From Thalassobacillus cyri (GTDB lineage: Bacteria > Bacillota > Bacilli > Bacillales > Halobacillaceae), in assembly GCF_900107755.1 (NCBI RefSeq), contig NZ_FNQR01000007.1:62001-126000 (forward strand): a stretch of 64,000 nucleotides of DNA, given 5' to 3'. The position numbers were made by a program, and so were the translations under genes. Below are positions 56,252-64,000 of this stretch, in pieces; positions within the stretch are counted from its first letter, which is position 1; each line of letters starts with the position of its first letter. The notes beneath the pieces were generated by a model. That model was not told the origin of the DNA, made no database searches, and was given only the letters and a program-made list of their open reading frames with translations.

Positions 56252-58417
56252 ATGAATAAGAAATTCACAGCGTTGCTGTCTGCCAGCGCGTTGACGTTGT
56301 CCCTGTTTGCACCAGCTGCAGGCACAGGAAACGTCAGTGCGGAAAGCAAGTACAGCAACTTCAACACGGAGCGTTATACAGACCGTATCGACATTGACGG
56401 TATGTTGGAGAGGAAAGCGAATGATGAAGCTTTCCAAAAGCAAGCCAAGCAGAAAATCAAGGAAAATGCAGAAAGCACTTCATTTAATTTAGATGAATCT
56501 ACTACATCTACCAAGGGTCAGAAAAAAGGTAAAGGCAACGAAGAAGCCTCTTCTGATGGAGAACAAACAGATTCGAACTTCACATACGATGGTGGTACAA
56601 AACAGTTCCTGACCCGTAATTTATCATTCAAACCTTTTACCCTCCGTAGTGTTGGGGAAAATGTGGAAATCTGGGTAGCAAATGATTTGTCTTTCCCAGA
56701 TGGTGACCCACGTCCTGCTCACGTAGTTACTCAGGAGCAAGTGGACAAGCTTACAGCTGAGTTCGATAACAATATCTATCCTACAGATACTGAATTTTTT
56801 GGTACTCCAGACAGCCATGACGGTAGCAATTCACTATTAGAAGAACTAGGATATGTCCCTGAGGGTTATTATGATGGTGAAGGCGACAAAATTGTTATGC
56901 TTGTAGATAATATTAAGGATGATAACTTCAATGATCCAACTTATCCATTCTTCGTTGCCGGCTTCTACTGGAGCACCTTAGAAATGTATATGGATCGTAA
57001 CATTATCACTATTGATACAAATAACTGGGAAGAACGCTTGGAAAGCACTTTCTATGGAACTACTATCCATGAATTGCAGCACTTGATCCATGACGATAAT
57101 GACTCTGATGAAACTTCCTGGTTGAATGAAGGTATGTCCACCTTCTCTGAGTATTTAGGCGGTTACGGTATGGATGCCGGGTCCATCAACTTCTTATTGG
57201 ATCACCCAGAGAACTCTTTGATCAATTGGGACGAGCATCGTACGGCGAGCACAGGCCCAGAAACAATCGCTGACTATGGCTTGGTCCAGCTTTTCACTCT
57301 TTATAGCTATGAGCAGTTTGGACAAGAATTCATCCGCGCACTTGCTAAGAGTGAAGACAATAGCATTGAAAGCTTCAATAATGTTTTGAAAAAGTTCGGT
57401 TATAACACATCCTTCACAGAAGTCTACCAAAACTTCTCTACCGCTCTTACTATTGACGACAATGTGTTCAAAGGCGGTAAATATGGTTTTGAAAACATCG
57501 ATTTACGTGAGCTTCCAATAGGTGATGGAGAAACTCGCGGCATGACAGTAAACTTTGAAAAAGCTGAGACGTATGAAAAAGACGGAGTGCCTGCTTGGGG
57601 TACCGACTATAAAATATTCGACTTTGAAGATAATGCTAAAATCGATGACTTCAATTTTAACGGTGTCGATTTTATTCCTACCCCATGGGAAACTGTTGCT
57701 GACCCGCTTGGATCAGATAATCAGGTTTACTGGGGTAACCAAGGTGACGAAGCTGACAACAGCATCATCTTTGAAGCTGACTTGACTAATGTAAATGAAG
57801 CAACGCTTCAATTTGATAACTATATCGATATCGAAGAGCATTGGGACTTTGGAGTCGTACAAGTTTCTACCGATAATGGGCAGACCTGGACTTCTCTTGG
57901 AAATGAAAATACTACTTCTGATATCGTAGAACAGGGTTACCCGAAAATCAAAAACAACCTTCCAGGCTTTACTGGTCACTATGAAGACTGGCAGCAAGAA
58001 ACGTTTGATCTATCCGATTATGCTGGCGAGAAAGTACACATCTCTTTCCGCTACCTGACAGACTGGGGATACAACGATGCTGGCTGGTTCGTTGATAACA
58101 TTGAAGTTCCTGAAATCGGTTTGAGCTATGATGGTTCTTCCCTTGAAAGCTTCCAATCTATGGACGAACTACTAGAAAACTATGTGGAATACGGTGTAAG
58201 CTTTGTTAACGAAAAGAGCAATGGAGAGCATCGTGTCCTTCATGTTGATCCTTTTAACGTAACTGAAGAAGAAGCTCTTCAATTCAAACAATTGTTCAAA
58301 GAAGGCAAAACTTATATGACAACTTATTATGCAGCTCCACAAGAAAGCCTTAACCCAGTTTCATTTGAATATGAAATTAAGTTCAAAAAGAATGAAACAA
58401 AAGAAGGCTCAAACTAA
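56252..58417 (+). CDS. Secreted zinc metalloprotease (HExxH, M30/M6-like)
   Basis: A 721-residue exported protease. Signal peptide: MNKKFTALLSASALTLSLFA, cleavage likely after VSA near residue 30. A Lys/Glu/Gly-rich propeptide (about 31-115) follows. The catalytic domain has HELQH (about residue 273) and, 18 residues later, WLNEGMSTFSEY, where the Glu would complete a gluzincin site as in hyicolysin (M30). The C-terminal region (about 460-650) has a jelly-roll/MAM-like domain as in immune inhibitor A (LTDWGYNDAGWFVDNIEV). GGGGGAGG precedes the ATG. Confidence 0.88.
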   Translation: MNKKFTALLSASALTLSLFAPAAGTGNVSAESKYSNFNTERYTDRIDIDGMLERKANDEAFQKQAKQKIKENAESTSFNLDESTTSTKGQKKGKGNEEASSDGEQTDSNFTYDGGTKQFLTRNLSFKPFTLRSVGENVEIWVANDLSFPDGDPRPAHVVTQEQVDKLTAEFDNNIYPTDTEFFGTPDSHDGSNSLLEELGYVPEGYYDGEGDKIVMLVDNIKDDNFNDPTYPFFVAGFYWSTLEMYMDRNIITIDTNNWEERLESTFYGTTIHELQHLIHDDNDSDETSWLNEGMSTFSEYLGGYGMDAGSINFLLDHPENSLINWDEHRTASTGPETIADYGLVQLFTLYSYEQFGQEFIRALAKSEDNSIESFNNVLKKFGYNTSFTEVYQNFSTALTIDDNVFKGGKYGFENIDLRELPIGDGETRGMTVNFEKAETYEKDGVPAWGTDYKIFDFEDNAKIDDFNFNGVDFIPTPWETVADPLGSDNQVYWGNQGDEADNSIIFEADLTNVNEATLQFDNYIDIEEHWDFGVVQVSTDNGQTWTSLGNENTTSDIVEQGYPKIKNNLPGFTGHYEDWQQETFDLSDYAGEKVHISFRYLTDWGYNDAGWFVDNIEVPEIGLSYDGSSLESFQSMDELLENYVEYGVSFVNEKSNGEHRVLHVDPFNVTEEEALQFKQLFKEGKTYMTTYYAAPQESLNPVSFEYEIKFKKNETKEGSN

Positions 58418-58426
58418 CTATTATGA

Positions 58427-58459
58427 AACCAACCAGGACTTATCCTGGTTGGTTTTTTG
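58427..58459 (+). terminator. Intrinsic terminator of the metalloprotease gene
   Basis: AACCAACCAGGA pairs with TCCTGGTTGGTT, loop CTTA, followed by TTTTG. Confidence 0.93.
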
Positions 58460-58528
58460 TTGACTATCCCCGCTTGCGCTAAGTTGACTGACTATGTCAT
58501 GCTTAACGAAAAAGGCAGGCGATCACCT

Positions 58529-59425
58529 TTGCATATAAAAGAATTAGAAGTAAAAGATTTACAAAATGTTGCAGAATGGCTTTACCATATGAACGAGCAG
58601 GACAAGCACTTTGTCGCATGGCTGGCTTCTGATCAGAATGAAATCTACGAACAAATATGGACGTTGACTCAATTCACTGACCCTCTGGCGTATGTAGCCT
58701 GGGAGAATAATCAGATCATCGGATTCCTCGGTATCCTGCCATTTTTCGAGCAAAAACTGTGCCGGCTGCTCGGTCCGTTTGCTGTTGAACAGGAAACGGA
58801 AGTGATGGAAGGATTATGGAACAAAGCCTCCCTTACTATGGAGCAGCACTTCAATGCTGTAAAGGTAGCTAGTTTTAGAGCCAACTCCCATTTGATAGAC
58901 TTTTGTGAACGGCATCGTTTCCACCTATATAATATTGAGAAAACGATGGCTATCCACCGTTATGACTACCAATCCGGTCAGCATGATGCGCGCAATGTTG
59001 TAGAAGTGATGGATGATGATGAAACAGAAATCAACCGCCTTCACCCCAAAGGTGCTTATTACACAACACAGGAAATGATGACACTATCCCGTAAGGAAGC
59101 TAATAAGCTATGGGGCTATCAAACAGATGGACAGCTCAAAGGGTATCTTTACTTAGAAACGATCATACCGAATGAAGAAGGGGAAATCTGCTTCGTCAAC
59201 GTCGACCAGGACGAGCGCAGTCAGGGAATCGGCACGGTCCTGATCGACCACGCTCTACAGTACGCATTTCTCGTCCTGGGATTGGAGGAAGTAACCATCT
59301 CGGTACGTACAAACAATGAAGGGGCAGAGAGTCTATATCGGGAACTTGGTTTTAAAGAAGCACAGACAATCTATGCCTATGAAAAACTGTTCCAGGAGCC
59401 TGTACTGAAAAACCCTTTCCATTAG
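58529..59425 (+). CDS. Tandem GNAT acetyltransferase
   Basis: A protein of about 298 residues with two GNAT-like halves: an N-terminal degenerate domain (KELEVKDLQNVAEWLYHM ... PLAYVAWENNQIIGFLGILPF) and a C-terminal one with motif A (CFVNVDQDERSQGIGTVLIDHAL) and NNEGAESLYRELGFK. The frame opens at 58457 inside the preceding terminator. No good site precedes the ATG at 58499, whereas TTG 58529 follows AAAAAGGCAGG and begins right at the domain, so it is preferred but uncertain. Substrate unknown. Confidence 0.8.
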   Translation: MHIKELEVKDLQNVAEWLYHMNEQDKHFVAWLASDQNEIYEQIWTLTQFTDPLAYVAWENNQIIGFLGILPFFEQKLCRLLGPFAVEQETEVMEGLWNKASLTMEQHFNAVKVASFRANSHLIDFCERHRFHLYNIEKTMAIHRYDYQSGQHDARNVVEVMDDDETEINRLHPKGAYYTTQEMMTLSRKEANKLWGYQTDGQLKGYLYLETIIPNEEGEICFVNVDQDERSQGIGTVLIDHALQYAFLVLGLEEVTISVRTNNEGAESLYRELGFKEAQTIYAYEKLFQEPVLKNPFH

Positions 59426-59448
59426 ATGCGAAAGTGCATGCAAAAATT

Positions 59449-59491
59449 GCCGCCTCAAAACTTGATCTCAAGTTTTGAGGCGGCTTTTTTA
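59449..59491 (+). terminator. Intrinsic terminator of the tandem GNAT gene
   Basis: GCCGCCTCAAAACTTG (59449-59464) pairs perfectly with CAAGTTTTGAGGCGGC (59469-59484), followed by six T. Confidence 0.95.
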
Positions 59492-59500
59492 TGCTCTTGT

Positions 59501-59595
59501 AAATGTGCGACATTCCAGTCAAATCGTGCAAGTCCGAGTGTTAAACGTGCAACTGCTGTTAATAAACATGGTCGTCTAGTAAATAAATGTGTGAC
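59501..59595. repeat. Five degenerate boxes at 20-22 bp spacing
   Basis: Related boxes aaatgtgcgac (59501), aaatcgtgcaag (59521), aaacgtgcaac (59543), aaacatggtcg (59564) and aaatgtgtgac (59585) lie 20, 22, 21 and 21 bases apart, close to two helical turns. They lie between the GNAT and GH65 terminators. Confidence 0.5.
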
Positions 59596-59624
59596 TATCT
59601 GAAATCGGTTCTCCCGGCAATATG

Positions 59625-59657
59625 TAAAAGAGCAAGCTTAATCAAGAAGCTTGCTCT
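59625..59657 (-). terminator. Intrinsic terminator of the GH65 gene
   Basis: AGAGCAAGCTT (59629-59639) pairs with AAGCTTGCTCT (59647-59657), followed on the minus strand by TTTAC. Confidence 0.88.
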
Positions 59658-59660
59658 TAC

Positions 59661-61955
59661 TTAAAAGGCTAATTTTGTTGTTTCCCCCGGTATTACTTCC
59701 ACTTCTTCTCCATTTACAAACAGTTTCACACTATCTCCTTCAACTAAATCCAGTGCAATACCGTCACGGGAGACTTTCACTTTGATCGGCCGACCGTAGT
59801 AATGAAGGTGGAATGCATAGCTGTTCCATTCCTCTGGGAGCTTCGGCATTAAATGCAGGCCCTCCGGTTTAATGCGGAGGCCGGCAAACCCGAATACGAT
59901 CGCCATCCAGGTTCCTCCCATGTTAGCCATATGAAGCCCGTCTTTTGTATTTCCATGTGTGTTATCCAAATCCAGCCGGGCCGTTTCTTCAAAATAATGA
60001 TAGGCTTTATCCATATCTCCCAGCTTGGACGCCATCATACTGAATACACAGGAAGACAGTGAGGAATCATGCGTCGTAATCCGCTCATAGTAGTCATAGG
60101 AATGATGGATCGTCTCCTCATCGCTATAGTCTTCCAAAAGAAAATGTGCCAGTACCGTGTCTGCCTGTTTACACACTTGATAACGGTACAAAGTCAAAGG
60201 GTGAAAATGCAATAATAAAGGGTAGTGTTCTTTTGGTGTGTTTTCAAAATCCCACACCGCTTTGTTTAGAAAACTGTCATCCTGCGCATTGATTTGCAAA
60301 CTTTCATTGTACGGCAGGTACATACCCTCGGCAGCTCGCTTGAAGCTTTCCACTTCCTTTCCTGAAAGGTCCAGCCGCTCCCATAGCTTTTCAACATCAT
60401 TATCCTCCCAGGTTTTCATTTTTTCGTAGACACGATAAGCCCATTCCAGATTATGCTTAGCCATAGCATTTGTATAGTAATTATTATTAACAATGCAGGT
60501 ATACTCATCAGGACCGGTGACGTTGTCGATGCCAAAGGTGCCATCCTTGCGGAAATGGCCCATATCGATCCATAACCGGGCTGTTTCCATCAGTACCTCC
60601 GCCCCATAGTCCATTAGGAAGTCCTCATCTCCGGTAGCATGATAGTACTGAATATAGCTATAGGCAATGTCGGCACTAATATGATACTGAGCAGTCCCAG
60701 CAGGAAAATAGGAGGAGCATTCTTCCCCGTTTATGGTTCTCCATGGGAAAAGAGCTCCCTGGTTATGCCCCATTTCTAACGCTCGGTTACGGGCATTGTC
60801 CAAAATCGAATGGCGATAGACCAGCAGTTGTTTGGCCAAATCAGGAGCTGTCATCAAGAATACAGGAATCATATAAATTTCTGTATCCCAGAAATAATGC
60901 CCTTCATAGCCTTCACCACTTAAACCTTTAGCCGTGATATTGCTGAACTTATCTCTTCCAGCAGATTGCAGCAAATGATAAAGGTTGAACCGTATTCCTT
61001 CCTGTAAAGCCTCATCACCATCTACTTCTACATCACTCCGCTCCCAATATTGTTTGAGGTATTTTTCTTGTGCCTCCAACAGCTGATTCTCATGGATGCT
61101 GTCTAACTGCCCTTTAATCCGAACAGCCTTCTGCCGTAAATCCCCATTGTGGCGTAAATCATCCACGTAAATGTTCCACTTACTGAATACAACCGGCTTA
61201 GCCTGATCGGCTTGATATTCATACGTAAATACAATTCGCTGCTCATCTGCTTCCTTACTTACATCCACCAGCTTATCATCAAGTCCTTTATGATAACTCA
61301 GGCAGGCCATTTCCAGTTTCGATCTCTCTGCTTTGCTCTTAAGAAAAGCACTTTCTCCAAGAACTTCCGATTCGTTCACATGAAGCAATTTGGCATGTCC
61401 CGCTCCGACTCTTGGGTCCCCTGGATCTACGAAGTTTTCTACTTCTCCATCCAGGGTGGATACAATCGTAATGGTCTCACTGAAATTCAAAGGAATAACC
61501 GAAACTTTAATAAAGAACAACTCACGGTGTACAAAGGAGACCACACGTTCAAATTGAACCTCTACCTCTTTACCCAATGGAGACCTCCACTTGATTGACC
61601 TCAACGTTTTCCCTTTGTCCAGATGAAGGATTCTTCCGTATTCGACAACCTCTCCTTCCTGTATAGAAAAATGCTCTTTTTCTTTTCCTAAATATATATG
61701 GATGGTCTGTCCATCAATGACATTCAACATTTTCTGCTGCGTATCAGGAAACGCGAACAATTTCTCTCCGTAGGGGATATCAATCACGTCATGAAAAGCA
61801 TTCAAATAGGTACCACGTACTGTTGGCACTGCCCTTCCATAGGATTCTTCAAAATTCCCACGCACCCCAATATAGCCATTACCAAGAGAGAATAAGCTTT
61901 CTTCATTATTCAAATCCATTTCTTTAATGGAATGCCGCTCAATTTTCCAACTCAT
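59661..61955 (-). CDS. GH65 alpha-glucoside phosphorylase (kojibiose/trehalose-type)
   Basis: A 764-residue inverting phosphorylase that splits an alpha-glucosyl disaccharide with phosphate to beta-glucose 1-phosphate. The catalytic acid is the Glu of NVTGPDEYT. Phosphate-binding phrases are THDSSLSSCVFS and HMANMGGTWM. The acceptor loop reads NGEECSSYFPAGTAQYH. I recall that maltose phosphorylases have ECHNEWEI here, whereas trehalose, kojibiose and nigerose enzymes have the SGYxPAGTA-type loop, so a non-maltose substrate is likelier. No sugar transporter or beta-phosphoglucomutase is in the window. Divergent from an AraC regulator; a cre-like box lies between. Confidence 0.9.
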   Translation of the reverse strand: MSWKIERHSIKEMDLNNEESLFSLGNGYIGVRGNFEESYGRAVPTVRGTYLNAFHDVIDIPYGEKLFAFPDTQQKMLNVIDGQTIHIYLGKEKEHFSIQEGEVVEYGRILHLDKGKTLRSIKWRSPLGKEVEVQFERVVSFVHRELFFIKVSVIPLNFSETITIVSTLDGEVENFVDPGDPRVGAGHAKLLHVNESEVLGESAFLKSKAERSKLEMACLSYHKGLDDKLVDVSKEADEQRIVFTYEYQADQAKPVVFSKWNIYVDDLRHNGDLRQKAVRIKGQLDSIHENQLLEAQEKYLKQYWERSDVEVDGDEALQEGIRFNLYHLLQSAGRDKFSNITAKGLSGEGYEGHYFWDTEIYMIPVFLMTAPDLAKQLLVYRHSILDNARNRALEMGHNQGALFPWRTINGEECSSYFPAGTAQYHISADIAYSYIQYYHATGDEDFLMDYGAEVLMETARLWIDMGHFRKDGTFGIDNVTGPDEYTCIVNNNYYTNAMAKHNLEWAYRVYEKMKTWEDNDVEKLWERLDLSGKEVESFKRAAEGMYLPYNESLQINAQDDSFLNKAVWDFENTPKEHYPLLLHFHPLTLYRYQVCKQADTVLAHFLLEDYSDEETIHHSYDYYERITTHDSSLSSCVFSMMASKLGDMDKAYHYFEETARLDLDNTHGNTKDGLHMANMGGTWMAIVFGFAGLRIKPEGLHLMPKLPEEWNSYAFHLHYYGRPIKVKVSRDGIALDLVEGDSVKLFVNGEEVEVIPGETTKLAF

Positions 61956-62090
61956 CCTTAATACTCCTCCCTGCTTTCATAGTGGTAGTCTAACTAGGCC
62001 GATCAAACATGCTCCAACCTTGTTTTTTCCCGTTAAACTTGATGGGCAAACGCCTTCCCCTTAAAATATAGAACCGCTTTAATTTTTAAG

Positions 62091-62104
62091 TGAAATCGCT
62101 TACA
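62091..62104 (+). promoter_or_regulatory. cre-like site between GH65 and araC genes
   Basis: TGAAATCGCTTACA differs from the cre consensus TGWAARCGYTWNCW at one position (T for R). It is 136 bases upstream of the GH65 start and 57 before the AraC start, fitting catabolite repression by CcpA. Confidence 0.5.
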
Positions 62105-62160
62105 ATAAGGATTGAATCGAATCGTTCACTTTACATACTTTTAAATGCTTAGGGGGCATC

Positions 62161-62916
62161 ATGATGTTGACAATCAAGCAAACGATGATCGACCAGTTTA
62201 TGAGCATGCGAATACATAATAAAAAAAGCCATCACCCTCACCCGTCTTATCTGTTAGAGCATCAATTGCTGGAATCTATCACCAGGAAAGATATGGAACG
62301 GGCAAGCCTATTACTTAAAAATATCAATCAAATTACCCGCCAATCATGTGCCAGACGCAAACTGCGATCACTTAAAAATTCAGTAATCAGTTCGTGCACC
62401 TTGTTTACCCGTGCAGCCATCAAAGGCGGAGTCGATCCTGAAACAGCCTTTCAGCTAAATGATACCTACTTGCAGAAGATTGAAGATCTCACTTCCATTC
62501 AATCTATTCATCAGCTTGAGTATTCGATGCTGGACGATTTTATTCAGACCGTAAAAAAGGCAGACAACCTCCCTTATAGCCCGGTCATCAATAAAGCGAT
62601 CATCTATCTGCACGAACATATCCTATCTGAATTGACATTAGAAGAAATTGCGCAGGCGTGTTACGTCAGTCCCAGCTACTTGTCGCATCTATTCAAAAAA
62701 GAGGTTGGGCTGTCCGTTGTCCAGTTTATTAATGAAAAGAGAGTGGAGGAATCGAAATATTTTTTGCTGAACACATCTACTTCTATTGCTGATATAGCTC
62801 GGTTATTTCAGTTTTGCAACCAAAGTTACTATACCTCTGTATTTAAAAAGTATGTCAATCAAACTCCCAAACAATACCGGGAGGCAATGGCCACTCCGAC
62901 ATTGAAGGAATGTTAG
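62161..62916 (+). CDS. AraC-family transcriptional regulator
   Basis: A 251-residue protein with a C-terminal AraC/XylS DNA-binding domain of two HTH units (about residues 145-245: LTLEEIAQACYVSPSYLSHLF and SIADIARLFQFCNQSYYTSVFKKY). The N-terminal part is helical, without a clear cupin sensor, resembling the middle region of YesN-type response regulators. It begins behind AGGGGG at ATGATG (62161). It is a candidate regulator of the divergent GH65 gene. Confidence 0.9.
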   Translation: MMLTIKQTMIDQFMSMRIHNKKSHHPHPSYLLEHQLLESITRKDMERASLLLKNINQITRQSCARRKLRSLKNSVISSCTLFTRAAIKGGVDPETAFQLNDTYLQKIEDLTSIQSIHQLEYSMLDDFIQTVKKADNLPYSPVINKAIIYLHEHILSELTLEEIAQACYVSPSYLSHLFKKEVGLSVVQFINEKRVEESKYFLLNTSTSIADIARLFQFCNQSYYTSVFKKYVNQTPKQYREAMATPTLKEC

Positions 62917-62955
62917 CATAAAAGACGGGGTATAAGTGTGTTGGAGGGATGTAAT

Positions 62956-63825
62956 ATGAACAAAACGATCCAAAGCTCCTTACAAAACCTTGGAGATCAC
63001 TCTGCTATAGAGTCGTTACACCAGGTGGCAGGTGGAGATATTAATGAAGCTTTTTACGTCAGTACCAGGGAGAATAGCTATTTTATCAAAACAAATGAAG
63101 ATATACCTACACACTTCTTTGAGGTGGAAGCCAAAGGCTTGGAACTGATTCGAAATACCAACACCATACGAGTCCCGTACGTCTACTATTTTGACCGGCC
63201 GGAAAATGGAGCGTCCGGGGCAATCATAATGGAGTGGATCAGCAGCTCTCCTCAAAGCGATACGGCTGAACGGTTGGGACGTAAATTAGCAAAAATGCAT
63301 CAGTTTGAAAACGATCGATATGGTCTTGAGGATGACACGTTTGTAGGTACGCTTGCACAGCCTAATGGGTTGTTTGAAGACTGGATAGTTTATTACCAGA
63401 CAAAAAGACTACTCCCCCAGTTTGAATTAGCAAACAGGCAGGGGGTGATGAATCATGAGCGCAGAAATAAAATGGAGCAATTGATCTCCCAACTGGAAAA
63501 ATGGATTCCAAAACGTCCAGGTGCCTCTCTGCTTCACGGTGACCTTTGGGGAGGAAACTGGATGGCAGGCCCTGACGGGGAGCCATGTTTGATCGACCCT
63601 TCTGTCGTTTATGGAGATCGTTCGTTTGAGCTGGCCTTCACCGAACTGTTCGGCGGATTCCCAAAACAGTTTTATGAAGCTTATAACGACATGCACTCCC
63701 TTCCATCCAACTATCGCGATACAAAAGAAATCTACCAGTTATTTTACCTGTTAGTCCATTTGAATCTGTTCGGAGAAAGCTACGGCAGGGCTGTTGACCG
63801 TATTCTCGCTTCCTATATAGGCTGA
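62956..63825 (+). CDS. Fructosamine/ketosamine-3-kinase family protein
   Basis: A 289-residue aminoglycoside-phosphotransferase-like kinase of the fructosamine kinase family. Motifs: GGDINEAFYVSTREN, EAKGLELIRNTNTIRVPYVYY, MEWISSS, catalytic LLHGDLWGGNWM, CLIDPSVVYGDRSFELAFTELFGGF. Relatives phosphorylate glycated proteins or small ketosamines for repair. The start at 62956 lies eight bases after GGAGG; a GTG at 62938 also opens the frame. It follows the AraC gene by 39 bases and may share its transcript. Confidence 0.9.
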   Translation: MNKTIQSSLQNLGDHSAIESLHQVAGGDINEAFYVSTRENSYFIKTNEDIPTHFFEVEAKGLELIRNTNTIRVPYVYYFDRPENGASGAIIMEWISSSPQSDTAERLGRKLAKMHQFENDRYGLEDDTFVGTLAQPNGLFEDWIVYYQTKRLLPQFELANRQGVMNHERRNKMEQLISQLEKWIPKRPGASLLHGDLWGGNWMAGPDGEPCLIDPSVVYGDRSFELAFTELFGGFPKQFYEAYNDMHSLPSNYRDTKEIYQLFYLLVHLNLFGESYGRAVDRILASYIG

Positions 63826-63831
63826 TTCTTG

Positions 63832-64000
63832 TCACGAATAGGCTCTTCCCTTGCCTGAATCAGATATTTCCACCAGTTCCATCGGGTAGGGTTCAAAATA
63901 CGTCTGCCTTTTTAAGTATTTCTTATCGAAACGGATCGTCCATGCTTTCAAGATTGCCAACACCGTACTGAGTGGAACCTTTTCTTCGTGATACCGCCGT
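63832..64000 (-). CDS. C-terminal part of a DUF1722 (YbgA)-like protein
   Basis: About 55 codons on the minus strand, running off the right edge, ending with TGA at 63832. The translation includes YHEEKVPLSTVLAILKAWTI and LKRQTYFEPYPMELVE, which resembles the end of DUF1722/YbgA proteins (VPL..PL.LL ... YL..Q.YL.PYP.EL). The N-terminal part is outside the window. It converges with the kinase gene. Confidence 0.6.
   Translation of the reverse strand, partial: RRYHEEKVPLSTVLAILKAWTIRFDKKYLKRQTYFEPYPMELVEISDSGKGRAYS

Overview
The window is chromosomal DNA from a low-GC, endospore-forming Gram-positive bacterium of the family Bacillaceae. Gene order follows the Bacillus subtilis block prfA-tdk-rpmE-rho-glpX-murZ-tal-fbaA-spo0F-ywjG-pyrG-rpoE ... 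fadF-cls-argS-ywiB ... speB-speE-pbpG-ywhD ... ywgA-ywfO ... lipL-pta-hemQ ... cwlJ-gerQ-ywdK-ywdI. Spo0F, CwlJ and GerQ show that it is a spore former. Acidic proteins and dispersed repeats of a type I associate with halotolerant genera (Halobacillus, Thalassobacillus, Virgibacillus) suggest that group, but the genus is inferred. I see no rRNA, tRNA, CRISPR array, prophage or intact insertion sequence.

Layout. 1-12.6 kb: core housekeeping, mostly on the minus strand (release factor 1, thymidine kinase, L31, Rho, FBPase, MurA paralogue, transaldolase, aldolase, Spo0F, CTP synthase, RNA polymerase delta). 13.2-24.9 kb: an acyl-CoA catabolism block, fadF followed by thiolase, 3-hydroxybutyryl-CoA dehydrogenase, two acyl-CoA dehydrogenases, MeaB GTPase, a TetR regulator and the fused B12 enzyme IcmF. 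A FadR-like operator overlaps the fadF promoter, and a weaker operator plus a cre site precede the thiolase. 25-36 kb: cardiolipin synthase, ArgRS, polyamine genes (speE-speB), a class A PBP, a tautomerase and a DDAH-like enzyme, with two long non-coding dispersed elements between them. 36.3-38.2 kb: five tandem genes for KGG-repeat (GsiB-type) hydrophilic stress proteins. 38.3-46.9 kb: YwgA/YwfO, LipL, Pta, HemQ, CwlJ-GerQ and small membrane proteins. 46.9-55.8 kb: an NSS transporter, a compact CuA-type cytochrome oxidase operon (ctaCDE), an RsbR-like protein and a translationally coupled UbiB-kinase/phasin pair. 56.2-64 kb: a secreted zinc metalloprotease, a GNAT protein, a GH65 disaccharide phosphorylase divergent from an AraC regulator, a fructosamine-kinase-like protein and the 3' end of a DUF1722-like gene.

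The most unusual signals are not single genes: (1) a repeat of about 80 bp found four times, always 9-13 nt beyond the stem of an intrinsic terminator and always in the same orientation to it; (2) a composite element of about 560-680 bp present twice, made of two related palindromic units facing each other, one copy interrupted by a smaller palindromic unit; (3) recent tandem and mosaic expansion of KGG-repeat genes; (4) five degenerate boxes spaced 20-22 bp between two terminators at 59.5 kb; (5) a consensus Shine-Dalgarno with a four-codon ORF just upstream of, and in frame with, a divergent spo0F.
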